Shown here piece after piece: positions 1 through 5,285 of a stretch of 5,844 bases of DNA. Below the pieces are notes generated by a model. The model was not told the DNA's origin. It searched no databases and was given only the letters and a program-made list of their open reading frames with translations. Position 1 is the stretch's first letter. Every line of letters starts with the position of its first letter. This stretch comes from Alphaproteobacteria bacterium (lineage in GTDB: Bacteria > Pseudomonadota > Alphaproteobacteria > Elsterales > Elsteraceae), in assembly GCA_013297545.1 (NCBI GenBank), contig JAAFHH010000216.1, forward strand, positions 1 through 5,844, read 5' to 3'. The position numbers were made by a program, and so were the translations under genes.

Positions 1-178
1 ACGGTGCTGGCGCATGCACACCAGCCAAGTCAGTTAAGCGATCGGATACAGGCTTCGCGCCGATCCCGCTAGCCCTTTATCGTCTGAGCCAAAAAGCCGA
101 ATCGCTTGAATCACTTGGGATGTTGCGTGCTTCGGTCGGGCGCCAGCGCTCGTCGATCCGAGCCATGCTGATTCGGGT
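1..178. other. Intergenic stretch downstream of the motE-like gene
   Basis: No gene is supported here. The composition is visibly less GC-rich than the genes to its right. One plus-strand frame is open from base 3 to a TAG at 180-182, but its codons are AT-rich at third positions, unlike the neighbours, and its 59 residues resemble no family I know. A minus-strand ATG at 166 gives only 29 codons without a ribosome binding site. A minus-strand ATG at 15 runs off the window after five codons and could be the start of a further gene, which cannot be judged. No strong hairpin with a U-tract is seen after the TAA of the motE-like gene; CGGG-TTTAG-CCCG around the stop is only 4 bp. Confidence 0.5.
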
Positions 179-649
179 TTAGCCCGTGAGGCCGAGCGTG
201 ATCATCCGAGCCCGCACCGGGTCCATTTGACCCAAGATCTGCGGCACGCGCGATTGGTTCATCTGGCGCAGGATGTCGACCGCCAGGCCGGGTTCCAGCA
301 GGTTCAACACCGAGGCGGCTTGCGACGGCCGCATCGCGTCATAGATCCGCGCCGCCCGGCGCACATTTTCAATCCGCCGGCCGGCGAGCCGGTCGCGCTG
401 GGAGCGCAGCTCTTCGATCATCCCATCGAGCGCTTTGGTGCGCTCCGCCAACAGGGCCTCGCGCTCGGTCACCTTGGCTTCGCGTTCGTCCAGCAGGCGC
501 TGACGGCGGTCGAGCTCGATGCGCCGGGCCTCCAGCGCTTGCAGGACGTCCCGTTCGGTCTGGGTTGGCTCTGGACGGCGGGTTTGCTGCGCCAGGGCAG
601 CTGGCGCCAGCATCGCCAGCATAAGACCGAACAGGGCAGCGCGCGTCAT
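179..649 (-). CDS. motE: MotE-like periplasmic chaperone (MgtE_N-like domain)
   Basis: A 156-residue exported protein. Residues 1-20 form a signal peptide (MTRAALFGLM start, hydrophobic core, cleavage likely after ALA20). Residues about 30-100 are a charged heptad-like coiled coil rich in Arg, Glu and Leu. Residues about 100-150 match the helical MgtE N-terminal-like fold shared by MotE, with the pattern R-IYDAM-PS-AA-VL, then L-ILRQM, then ILGQMDP-RA. In Sinorhizobium, MotE is a periplasmic chaperone that stabilises the motility protein MotC; transfer of that role here is inference. Two ATG codons are adjacent (652 and 649). The second is preferred because GAGG lies 5 nt before it and only 2 nt before the first. 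It is the last gene of a leftward set, 22 nt after the SH3 gene. It could instead be a generic MgtE_N-fold protein with another client. Confidence 0.72.
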   Translation of the reverse strand: MTRAALFGLMLAMLAPAALAQQTRRPEPTQTERDVLQALEARRIELDRRQRLLDEREAKVTEREALLAERTKALDGMIEELRSQRDRLAGRRIENVRRAARIYDAMRPSQAASVLNLLEPGLAVDILRQMNQSRVPQILGQMDPVRARMITLGLTG

Positions 650-671
650 CATGGCCTCAGTATAGCGTTAG

Positions 672-1895
672 TTAGGGGGCAGGCTCCACCGCTCTCATCA
701 ACCGGCCGCTGACCCAGACCCGGCGGCCATCAGGTAAACGGGTCGCAAGCCAGGGAATCCCGTCGGGACCGGTCGCCGTACCATCGATCGCAAGCCGCTC
801 ACCCGCGCGCACGACGCCGACGCGATCGGCCTGCAAGGACGGGGCGGCGCGCAACGCCGCGTCTTGTTGCGCCACGTGGGTCATGCGCGCGGCGGTCGGG
901 CCTGGCGGTTGGGTCGGCCGGTCGACCGCGAGCGGAGGTGGCAGGCTCTGCACCTCGACCCCGGCGCGCGGTGCGGCGGCCGCTGGCGGTGCGTCTGGTG
1001 CGCGTGGGCCTGGTGGCCGCACGGCACGCGGCGGTGGCGGGGCGGCCGCAACCGGTCGGTCCTGACTGTCCGGGCCGACCCGGCCGATCGCTGCGATCGG
1101 TTGGCTGCGCGCCTCGTCTCGCCACAGATAGAGGGCGACCATCCGCACGGGCACGTAGAGCACGCCATCGATGCCGATGCCGCCGGGGCCAACGATGTCG
1201 AGCACCAGATCGCTTGGCAGCTGGCTGAGCGGAGTTGCTTCCAGGGTTTGGCGCACGCCCGCGTCGATCGGCACGCGGCGCTCCCACGGCGCGGGCTCGC
1301 TGGTCTGCAGCAGGATCAGGCGCGGGATGCCGCCGACGCCGAAGCGACCGGCGCACAGCACGGCCGGCTGCAGGGCTTGGCTAAAGGCAGCCCCTGCCCC
1401 GGGTACGGGGATGGTGAGCGCTGCGTCCAGTACGCTCGCAGGTGTGGCGACCGCGAGGCGCAAGCGCCGGCCGCCCCCGGCCAGTGCTGCCCGGCTGCGC
1501 TCCGCCAAGGCTGCTTGGGCGGCCGGCTGGCCGCGGGCTGCTTCAGCGCCTTGGCAGTCGCTCAGCATCGACCAAGCTTCGACCAACCAGGGCGGCGTGG
1601 CTTCCGAGACATCTGCGTAGGCGCGCAAAAAGGTCTGCCAGTCGAGCGCTGGCACGGCGGACAGCCGCTCCACCACCGGCGGGCCGGCGCGCGGCGGATC
1701 GGCGGGCAACACTGGGGCTGGGGCTTGCACGACGGGGGCCGGGGGTGATGCTGGCGTGATCGGCACGGGTGCCCGCGCTGGCGGCGGCAGCGGTACCGTG
1801 ACGGAGGTGTGGGGTGCATCGTCCCACGCCCGCCACACCGCAATCGCGCCAGCCACCGCCACCAGCACCAACACAACGATGCCGAAGCCGCGCAT
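672..1895 (-). CDS. Membrane-anchored proline-rich protein with C-terminal SH3 domain
   Basis: A 407-residue protein that I do not recognise as a named family. Residues 4-22 form one hydrophobic segment followed by WRAWDD, so it is probably an inner-membrane anchor or uncleaved signal with the rest in the periplasm. Residues 31-75 are a Pro/Ala/Val-rich linker. Residues about 84-275 are a globular region with two cysteines (C114, C181) that could form a disulfide; a notable motif is GGIGIDGVLYVPVRM (238-252). Residues 285-335 are a second Pro/Ala linker. Residues about 338-402 look like a bacterial SH3 (SH3_3) domain: VAQQDAALRAAPS, a VV-AGE turn, then W-ATRLPDGRRVWVSG. The ATG at 1895 is chosen because it lies 1 nt after the upstream stop; a GTG at 1919 would add eight residues and overlap that gene. 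Being next to the MotE-like gene, it may be that protein's client, by analogy with MotC, but no MotC similarity is evident. Confidence 0.8.
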   Translation of the reverse strand: MRGFGIVVLVLVAVAGAIAVWRAWDDAPHTSVTVPLPPPARAPVPITPASPPAPVVQAPAPVLPADPPRAGPPVVERLSAVPALDWQTFLRAYADVSEATPPWLVEAWSMLSDCQGAEAARGQPAAQAALAERSRAALAGGGRRLRLAVATPASVLDAALTIPVPGAGAAFSQALQPAVLCAGRFGVGGIPRLILLQTSEPAPWERRVPIDAGVRQTLEATPLSQLPSDLVLDIVGPGGIGIDGVLYVPVRMVALYLWRDEARSQPIAAIGRVGPDSQDRPVAAAPPPPRAVRPPGPRAPDAPPAAAAPRAGVEVQSLPPPLAVDRPTQPPGPTAARMTHVAQQDAALRAAPSLQADRVGVVRAGERLAIDGTATGPDGIPWLATRLPDGRRVWVSGRLMRAVEPAP

Positions 1896-1896
1896 G

Positions 1897-2349
1897 CTAG
1901 AGCCAGCGTCCCGCAGCACCGAGGGCGGAGATGGCGAGCCCCAGCACCAAATTGATCGTGACGATCCGGCGGATCGCGACCATCGCTGTGCCGGCCTCCG
2001 GCCAAACTTGATCGTCGACTGCCCGGGTCATCCGGCGCCAAGGCCCGAAGTAAAGGTGCGCAAACAGCGCCATCATGACGAGGCCAACCGCCTGCATCGC
2101 GTGCACGTGCCAGCCCCAAGCCGAAAAGCCGCCGCCGGCCAGGATCGCGCCATAGCCGCTGAGCACGAGTGCCGTGATCGCACCCCAAACGATGCCAAAG
2201 AACCGCTGCAGCACAGCGCGCATCAAGGGCAAGCGCTGGGGCGGCGCCAAGGTCGCCTCGGCGGCTGGGCGCAGGCACAGGTGCGCGAACGCCATGCCGC
2301 CCACCCACAGCACCGCCGCGATCACGTGTATTGCGAGAAGCACTGCCAT
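1897..2349 (-). CDS. CopD-like four-helix inner-membrane protein
   Basis: A 150-residue integral membrane protein with four predicted membrane helices, at about residues 2-26, 50-72, 84-103 and 126-148. The first helix carries the pattern HVIAAVLWVGGMAFAH, typical of CopD-like and related small membrane proteins. Histidines 8, 23, 81, 83 and 98 lie in or next to helices and could bind metal or haem, but this is not shown by sequence alone. The start is the ATG at 2347-2349, just before the first helix; the reading frame stays open far upstream, but only because it runs antisense to the next two genes. No clear Shine-Dalgarno precedes it. It begins a leftward operon, with its TAG (1897-1899) 1 nt before the SH3 gene's ATG. 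It diverges from the paaF-like gene. Its substrate and link with the following genes are unknown. Confidence 0.75.
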   Translation of the reverse strand: MAVLLAIHVIAAVLWVGGMAFAHLCLRPAAEATLAPPQRLPLMRAVLQRFFGIVWGAITALVLSGYGAILAGGGFSAWGWHVHAMQAVGLVMMALFAHLYFGPWRRMTRAVDDQVWPEAGTAMVAIRRIVTINLVLGLAISALGAAGRWL

Positions 2350-2425
2350 GGCGTTCAGGTACCGGCTGCCAGCCCCCTTGGCAAGCGGCAGGCGAGCCGC
2401 CATCGTCGCGCCCGGAGGATGCGCC
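2350..2425. promoter_or_regulatory. Divergent intergenic spacer with short inverted repeat
   Basis: This 76-bp spacer separates the two divergent operons and must hold regulatory signals for at least one of them. A perfect inverted repeat, TGCCA-N7-TGGCA, lies at 2367-2383; it is centred between the two starts and could be a dimeric regulator's site, though 5-bp arms arise easily by chance at this GC content. On the plus strand TTGGCA at 2378-2383 is a fair -35, but the matching -10 (CATCGT, 2401-2406) is poor. No convincing promoter was found for the minus strand. Confidence 0.3.
2414..2418 (+). promoter_or_regulatory. Ribosome binding site of the paaF-like gene
   Basis: GGAGG, 7 nt before the ATG at 2426. 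It fixes that start: the nearer ATG at 2419 abuts the GGAGG directly, lies in another frame and stops after nine codons (TGA at 2446-2448). The hydratase frame itself is open further upstream, but without a comparable site. Confidence 0.8.
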
Positions 2426-3199
2426 ATGGAAGACGTGTTGCTGGTTGACCACCCAGCCCCAGGGATTCGCCTGCTGCGGCTCAATCGCCCAAAGGCGCTG
2501 AACGCGCTGACCATGGAGCTGCGCCGGGCACTCGCAGACGCGATCGACCAGGCGGTTGACGATCCAGACACCGCCGTCGTCATCCTGGCCGGCAGCGCCA
2601 AAGCCTTCGCCGCCGGGGCTGATCTGAAGGAATTGGTCGACGCGAGTGCTGTCGACATGGTGCAGCGGGCGACCCACCGGCTGTGGGCGCGCATCGCGGC
2701 CTGCCCGAAGCCGATCATCGCAGCGGTGCGGGGCTTGGCACTGGGCGGCGGCTGCGAACTGGCGCTGCACGCAGACATGATCATCGCTGGCTCCAGCGCC
2801 GAGTTCGCCCAGCCGGAGGTGCGTGTTGGCATCATGCCAGGGGCGGGCGGCACCCAGCGCCTGGTCCGCGCGGTCGGCAAGGCGCAAGCGATGCGCATCG
2901 CGCTGACCGGCGTGCGGGTCGCGGCGCCAGAAGCGCTGATGCTCGGCCTGATCAGCGAAGTGGTCGACGATGATGCGGTTGAGCCACGCGCCCTCGCTCT
3001 GGCGCAAGAGATCGCGAGCCTGCCGCGCATCGCCGTGCAGAAGATCAAGGAAGCGATCGTGCTGGGTGCGGATGCGAGCCTGGAGGCCGGGCTCGCGATC
3101 GAGCGGGCGAATTTCCAGCTGCTGTTCGCGACGTCAGACCAGCATGAGGGCATGCAGGCCTTCCTGGACAAGCGCCCGGCGCGCTTTACCGGCGCATGA
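2426..3199 (+). CDS. paaF: Enoyl-CoA hydratase, PaaF-like (2,3-dehydroadipyl-CoA hydratase)
   Basis: A 257-residue crotonase-fold protein of normal length for the family. It adds water across the 2,3 double bond of an enoyl-CoA in the cytoplasm. The CoA and oxyanion-hole motif is FAAGADLKEL (61-70), and the second oxyanion segment is LALGGGCELAL (104-114). Both catalytic glutamates are present: E111 in GGCE and E131 in AQPEVRVGIMPGAGGTQRL. From memory it resembles E. coli PaaF more than generic hydratases, notably LWARI, KPIIAAV, IMPGAGGTQRL-R-VGK and the C-terminal pattern AGLA-ER--F-LL-AT-D-HEG--AFL-KR. PaaF hydrates 2,3-dehydroadipyl-CoA in phenylacetate catabolism. The ATG of the dehydrogenase overlaps its stop (ATGA), so the two are translationally coupled. 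The absence of other paa genes leaves a general fatty-acid or amino-acid role possible. Confidence 0.88.
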   Translation: MEDVLLVDHPAPGIRLLRLNRPKALNALTMELRRALADAIDQAVDDPDTAVVILAGSAKAFAAGADLKELVDASAVDMVQRATHRLWARIAACPKPIIAAVRGLALGGGCELALHADMIIAGSSAEFAQPEVRVGIMPGAGGTQRLVRAVGKAQAMRIALTGVRVAAPEALMLGLISEVVDDDAVEPRALALAQEIASLPRIAVQKIKEAIVLGADASLEAGLAIERANFQLLFATSDQHEGMQAFLDKRPARFTGA

Positions 3200-4722
3200 G
3201 CAGCGCCAGCCGAGTGATCGGCGTCGTGGGTGCGGGCGTGATGGGCAGCGGCATCGCCCAGCTGTTCGCCGCGGGCGGACACCGGGTGCTGCTGGTCGAC
3301 GCCCGCCAAGGGGCTGCTGAGGCCGCACGCCAGCAGATCGGCCAGATGCTGGATAAGCTCGCGGCCAAAGGCGTGCTGGCGGATGCCGGTGCGGCGAAGG
3401 CGCGGCTCAGTGCCGTACCCAGGCTGGAACACCTCAGCGGCACCGATCTGGTGATCGAGGCAATCGTCGAAGATCTTGGTGCGAAGCAAGAGCTGCTGCG
3501 CGATCTCGAAGCGATTGTCGGCCGGCGCACGGTGCTCGCGTCCAACACCTCGTCGCTGTCGATCACCAGCCTCGCCACGGCGTGCCGCCAGCCAGAGCGC
3601 ATGGTTGGCCTGCACTTCTTCAATCCCGTGCCGCTGATGCGGCTGGTGGAGATCGTCCCCGGCCTGCGCACCGCGCCAGATCTGGTCGAGGATCTTTCCG
3701 CACTGGTCGCTGGCCTCGGCCATACCGGCGTCGTGGTCGCGGACCGGCCGGGGTTCTTGGTCAACCACATCGGCCGCGGCTACACCGGTGAGGCGCTCAG
3801 GATCTGGGGCGAGGCAATCGCCCCTCCCGCGACCATCGATGCGGTGCTGAAAGACTGCCTCGGCTTTCGGATGGGGCCGTTCGAGCTGTTAGACTTGACC
3901 GGCCTTGATGTCTCAGCCGCCGTGATGCGGCAGGTCTACGACGGCTATTGGCAAGAGCCGCGGTTTCGTCCGGTCCCAGACATTGCCGCCCGCGTGGCGG
4001 CCGGTCTGCATGGCCGCAAGACCGGGGCTGGGTTCTATGCCTATCCGCTGACCCCAGCACCCGCAGCACCAGCACCCGCTGCAACCACCGCGCCGATCTG
4101 GATCGCTCCGGGACCGTTTGCCGATGAGGTGGCGGCGCTGGTCCGGCGCTTGGGCGGGCGCGTCGACACGAGCGCTGCTCCGGCGGGCGAGGCGATCGCA
4201 CTGTTCGCTCCGCTCGGGTCGGACTGCACCACCGCAGCGGTGGCTGCCGGTGTTGATCCGGCGCGCGCCGTCGCCATCGACGCGCTCGCCGGCTTGGACC
4301 GGCACCGGGTGCTGATGGCGCCACCAGGCCAGGATCCAGCCGTCCTTGCCGGTGTCGCGGGTTTGCTCGGCTCCGACGGCGTGCCGGTCAGCCGGATCGG
4401 CGATGGTGCGGGCTTCATCGTGCAGCGGGTGGTGGCGATGATGGTGTTGATCGCGTGCGATGCCGCCCAGCAGCGCTTGGCCACGCCCGCTGCAATCGAT
4501 GGCGCGGCCACGCTCGGCCTTGGCTATCCGCTCGGCCCCTTCGCGCTGGCGACCCGGCTTGGGGCCGCACGAATCCACCAGATCGCCGAGCGTTTGTTTG
4601 CGGCCACCGGCGATGCCCGGTTTCGCCCGAGTGTCTGGCTCAGCCGCCGGGTCGCTCTGTCTATGCCAATTGATCTAGGCGACTCATCGCCTTGCGATCT
4701 GTCTTCACTCGCAGGACACTAA
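3196..4722 (+). CDS. paaH: 3-hydroxyacyl-CoA dehydrogenase, PaaH-like
   Basis: A 508-residue NAD-dependent dehydrogenase that oxidises 3-hydroxyacyl-CoA to 3-oxoacyl-CoA, in PaaH 3-hydroxyadipyl-CoA to 3-oxoadipyl-CoA. The Rossmann motif GVVGAGVMGSGIAQ (9-22) is followed by an acid at D35 for NAD ribose. The catalytic set is complete by spacing with the human enzyme: S119 (SNTSS), H140 and E152 (GLHFFNP, LVEI), and N190 (PGFLVN). The first C-terminal 3HCDH domain spans about 187-284 (GF-MGPFELLDLTGLDV, GRKTGAGFY). A Pro/Ala linker (285-300) leads to an intervening region and a second 3HCDH domain (about 403-490, GDGAGFIVQR, GLGYPLGP, RFRPS-WL-RR), the PaaH-type architecture. E. coli PaaH ends shortly after that last motif; here about 18 extra residues follow (491-508) in atypical codons. 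No Shine-Dalgarno is seen, which fits coupling through the 4-nt overlap. Confidence 0.88.
   Translation: MSSASRVIGVVGAGVMGSGIAQLFAAGGHRVLLVDARQGAAEAARQQIGQMLDKLAAKGVLADAGAAKARLSAVPRLEHLSGTDLVIEAIVEDLGAKQELLRDLEAIVGRRTVLASNTSSLSITSLATACRQPERMVGLHFFNPVPLMRLVEIVPGLRTAPDLVEDLSALVAGLGHTGVVVADRPGFLVNHIGRGYTGEALRIWGEAIAPPATIDAVLKDCLGFRMGPFELLDLTGLDVSAAVMRQVYDGYWQEPRFRPVPDIAARVAAGLHGRKTGAGFYAYPLTPAPAAPAPAATTAPIWIAPGPFADEVAALVRRLGGRVDTSAAPAGEAIALFAPLGSDCTTAAVAAGVDPARAVAIDALAGLDRHRVLMAPPGQDPAVLAGVAGLLGSDGVPVSRIGDGAGFIVQRVVAMMVLIACDAAQQRLATPAAIDGAATLGLGYPLGPFALATRLGAARIHQIAERLFAATGDARFRPSVWLSRRVALSMPIDLGDSSPCDLSSLAGH
4713..4716 (+). promoter_or_regulatory. Ribosome binding site inside the paaH-like 3' end
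   Basis: AGGA, 9 nt before the ATG at 4726. It lies within the last codons of the dehydrogenase gene, so the repeat-protein gene can be translated from the paaFH transcript, or from a promoter hidden in the dehydrogenase tail. Confidence 0.55.
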
Positions 4723-4725
4723 GCC

Positions 4726-5166
4726 ATGACCTTCACGAACCCCTCCGTGCCGACGGCACCGACCGCCCCAACGCGTCCGTCCTCGACCAGTTCGGGGCGG
4801 GCCTTCACGTTCGACGCCGCATTCTATCGTGCCGTGTACCCAGACATCGCAGCCGCCGGGGTTGACGCGACGGCGCACTGGCGCGCGTTCGGCTGGCGGG
4901 AGGGGCGTTCGGCCAATGCCGAATTCGCCGGCTTCGATCGCAGCTACTATTTGAACCGCAATCCCGATGTCGCGACCGCCCGCATCGATCCGCTGGACCA
5001 CTATCTGGCGTTCGGTTGGCGGGAAAGCCGCGACCCGAATGCACGATTCGATTCGAGCCGTTATCTCGATACTTACGCCGATGTGCGGGCGACCGGGATC
5101 GACCCCTACACCCATTTTATCATGTTTGGCATGGCCGAAGGCCGCCTTGCCTTCGACGTGGTGTGA
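4726..5166 (+). CDS. Tandem-repeat protein with three FD-Y-D-H-FGW repeats
   Basis: A 146-residue protein of unknown function. Residues 1-25 are a Pro/Thr/Ser-rich leader without a hydrophobic core, so there is no Sec signal peptide. Nearly all the rest is three repeats of about 36 residues starting at F29, F70 and F108. Each reads FD-x3-Y, then D(V/I), then A, then (V/I)D, then H, then FG(W/M)xExR. Invariant positions include the aspartate after phenylalanine, histidines 51, 92 and 130, and the FG...E.R block at 55-61, 96-102 and 135-141. I recall similar repeats in alphaproteobacterial proteins next to calcium-binding RTX-like regions or glycosyltransferases; here the repeats stand alone. 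The protein ends AFDVV, an acidic residue followed by hydrophobics, vaguely like type I secretion C-termini, which is weak evidence. The gene starts 3 nt after the dehydrogenase stop. Its role and partner are unknown. Confidence 0.82.
   Translation: MTFTNPSVPTAPTAPTRPSSTSSGRAFTFDAAFYRAVYPDIAAAGVDATAHWRAFGWREGRSANAEFAGFDRSYYLNRNPDVATARIDPLDHYLAFGWRESRDPNARFDSSRYLDTYADVRATGIDPYTHFIMFGMAEGRLAFDVV
4810..4917 (+). repeat. Protein repeat unit 1 of 3
   Basis: Encodes residues 29-64 of the repeat protein: FDAAFYRAVYPDI at the start and FGWREGRSAN at the end. It is five to six residues further from unit 2 than a strict 36-residue period would give, because of a short AEFAG linker. Confidence 0.75.
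4933..5040 (+). repeat. Protein repeat unit 2 of 3
   Basis: Encodes residues 70-105: FDRSYYLNRNPDV, then IDPLDHYLAFGWRESRDPN. It is the closest of the three to the general pattern I recall (Y-L--NPDVA--G-DP--HY--FGW-EGR-PN). Confidence 0.75.
5047..5154 (+). repeat. Protein repeat unit 3 of 3
   Basis: Encodes residues 108-143: FDSSRYLDTYADV, then GIDPYTHFIMFGMAEGR. It is the most diverged at the end, with methionine in place of the FGW tryptophan, and it runs into the C-terminus. Confidence 0.7.
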
Positions 5167-5169
5167 CTT

Positions 5170-5253
5170 TTCCGCAACGCGCTTGTCATCGGGCCTGAGG
5201 CGGTGCGATAAACCTCCTGTTTTTGGGGGCGGTTTGCCGTAAGGTTCCGCAAC
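5170..5253. repeat. 9-bp direct repeat TTCCGCAAC flanking the promoter region
   Basis: TTCCGCAAC occurs exactly at 5170-5178 and again at 5245-5253, a 75-bp offset, and the match does not extend either way. It brackets the putative promoter between the repeat-protein gene and the TPR gene. It could be a pair of regulator half-sites, the scar of a small insertion (9 bp is a common target duplication size), or chance. Confidence 0.4.
5183..5212 (+). promoter_or_regulatory. Putative sigma-70-type promoter for the TPR gene
   Basis: TTGTCA at 5183-5188 (5 of 6 to the -35 consensus), an 18-bp spacer, and GATAAA at 5207-5212 (4 of 6 to the -10), with TG one base before the -10 as in extended -10 promoters. 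Transcription would begin near 5219, about 67 nt before the ATG of the secreted TPR protein. This is pattern matching only, but it is the best promoter-like sequence I noticed, and it lies in the one spacer that precedes a new plus-strand gene. Confidence 0.4.
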
Positions 5254-5285
5254 CCGGGCACCTGACAGTGAGAGCGACGCGCGGC

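Noticed and set aside
3..182. Plus-strand frame open from the window edge to TAG at 180-182 as the tail of a gene
   Set aside because: Codon use is unlike the genes in the window, the translation matches nothing I know, and it would overlap the end of the motE-like gene. It remains a remote possibility that only upstream sequence could settle.
227..1748. Plus-strand open frames across the motE-like and SH3 genes
   Set aside because: The translations are Arg/Ala/Gly-rich with no recognisable domain. The minus strand carries a signal peptide, coiled coil and SH3 domain in the same place.
2350..3768. Very long minus-strand open frame antisense to the paaF and paaH genes, in frame with the CopD-like gene
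   Set aside because: Its product is low-complexity and resembles no protein, while the opposite strand encodes two complete enzymes with all catalytic residues. Long antisense frames are expected at this GC content. Only the last 150 codons (1897-2349) look real.
5210..5235. Hairpin AAACC(T)CC ... GG(C)GGTTT as a rho-independent terminator after the repeat-protein gene
   Set aside because: The stem has one mismatch and a 10-nt loop, and no U-tract follows. Its left arm also overlaps the better-supported -10 element.
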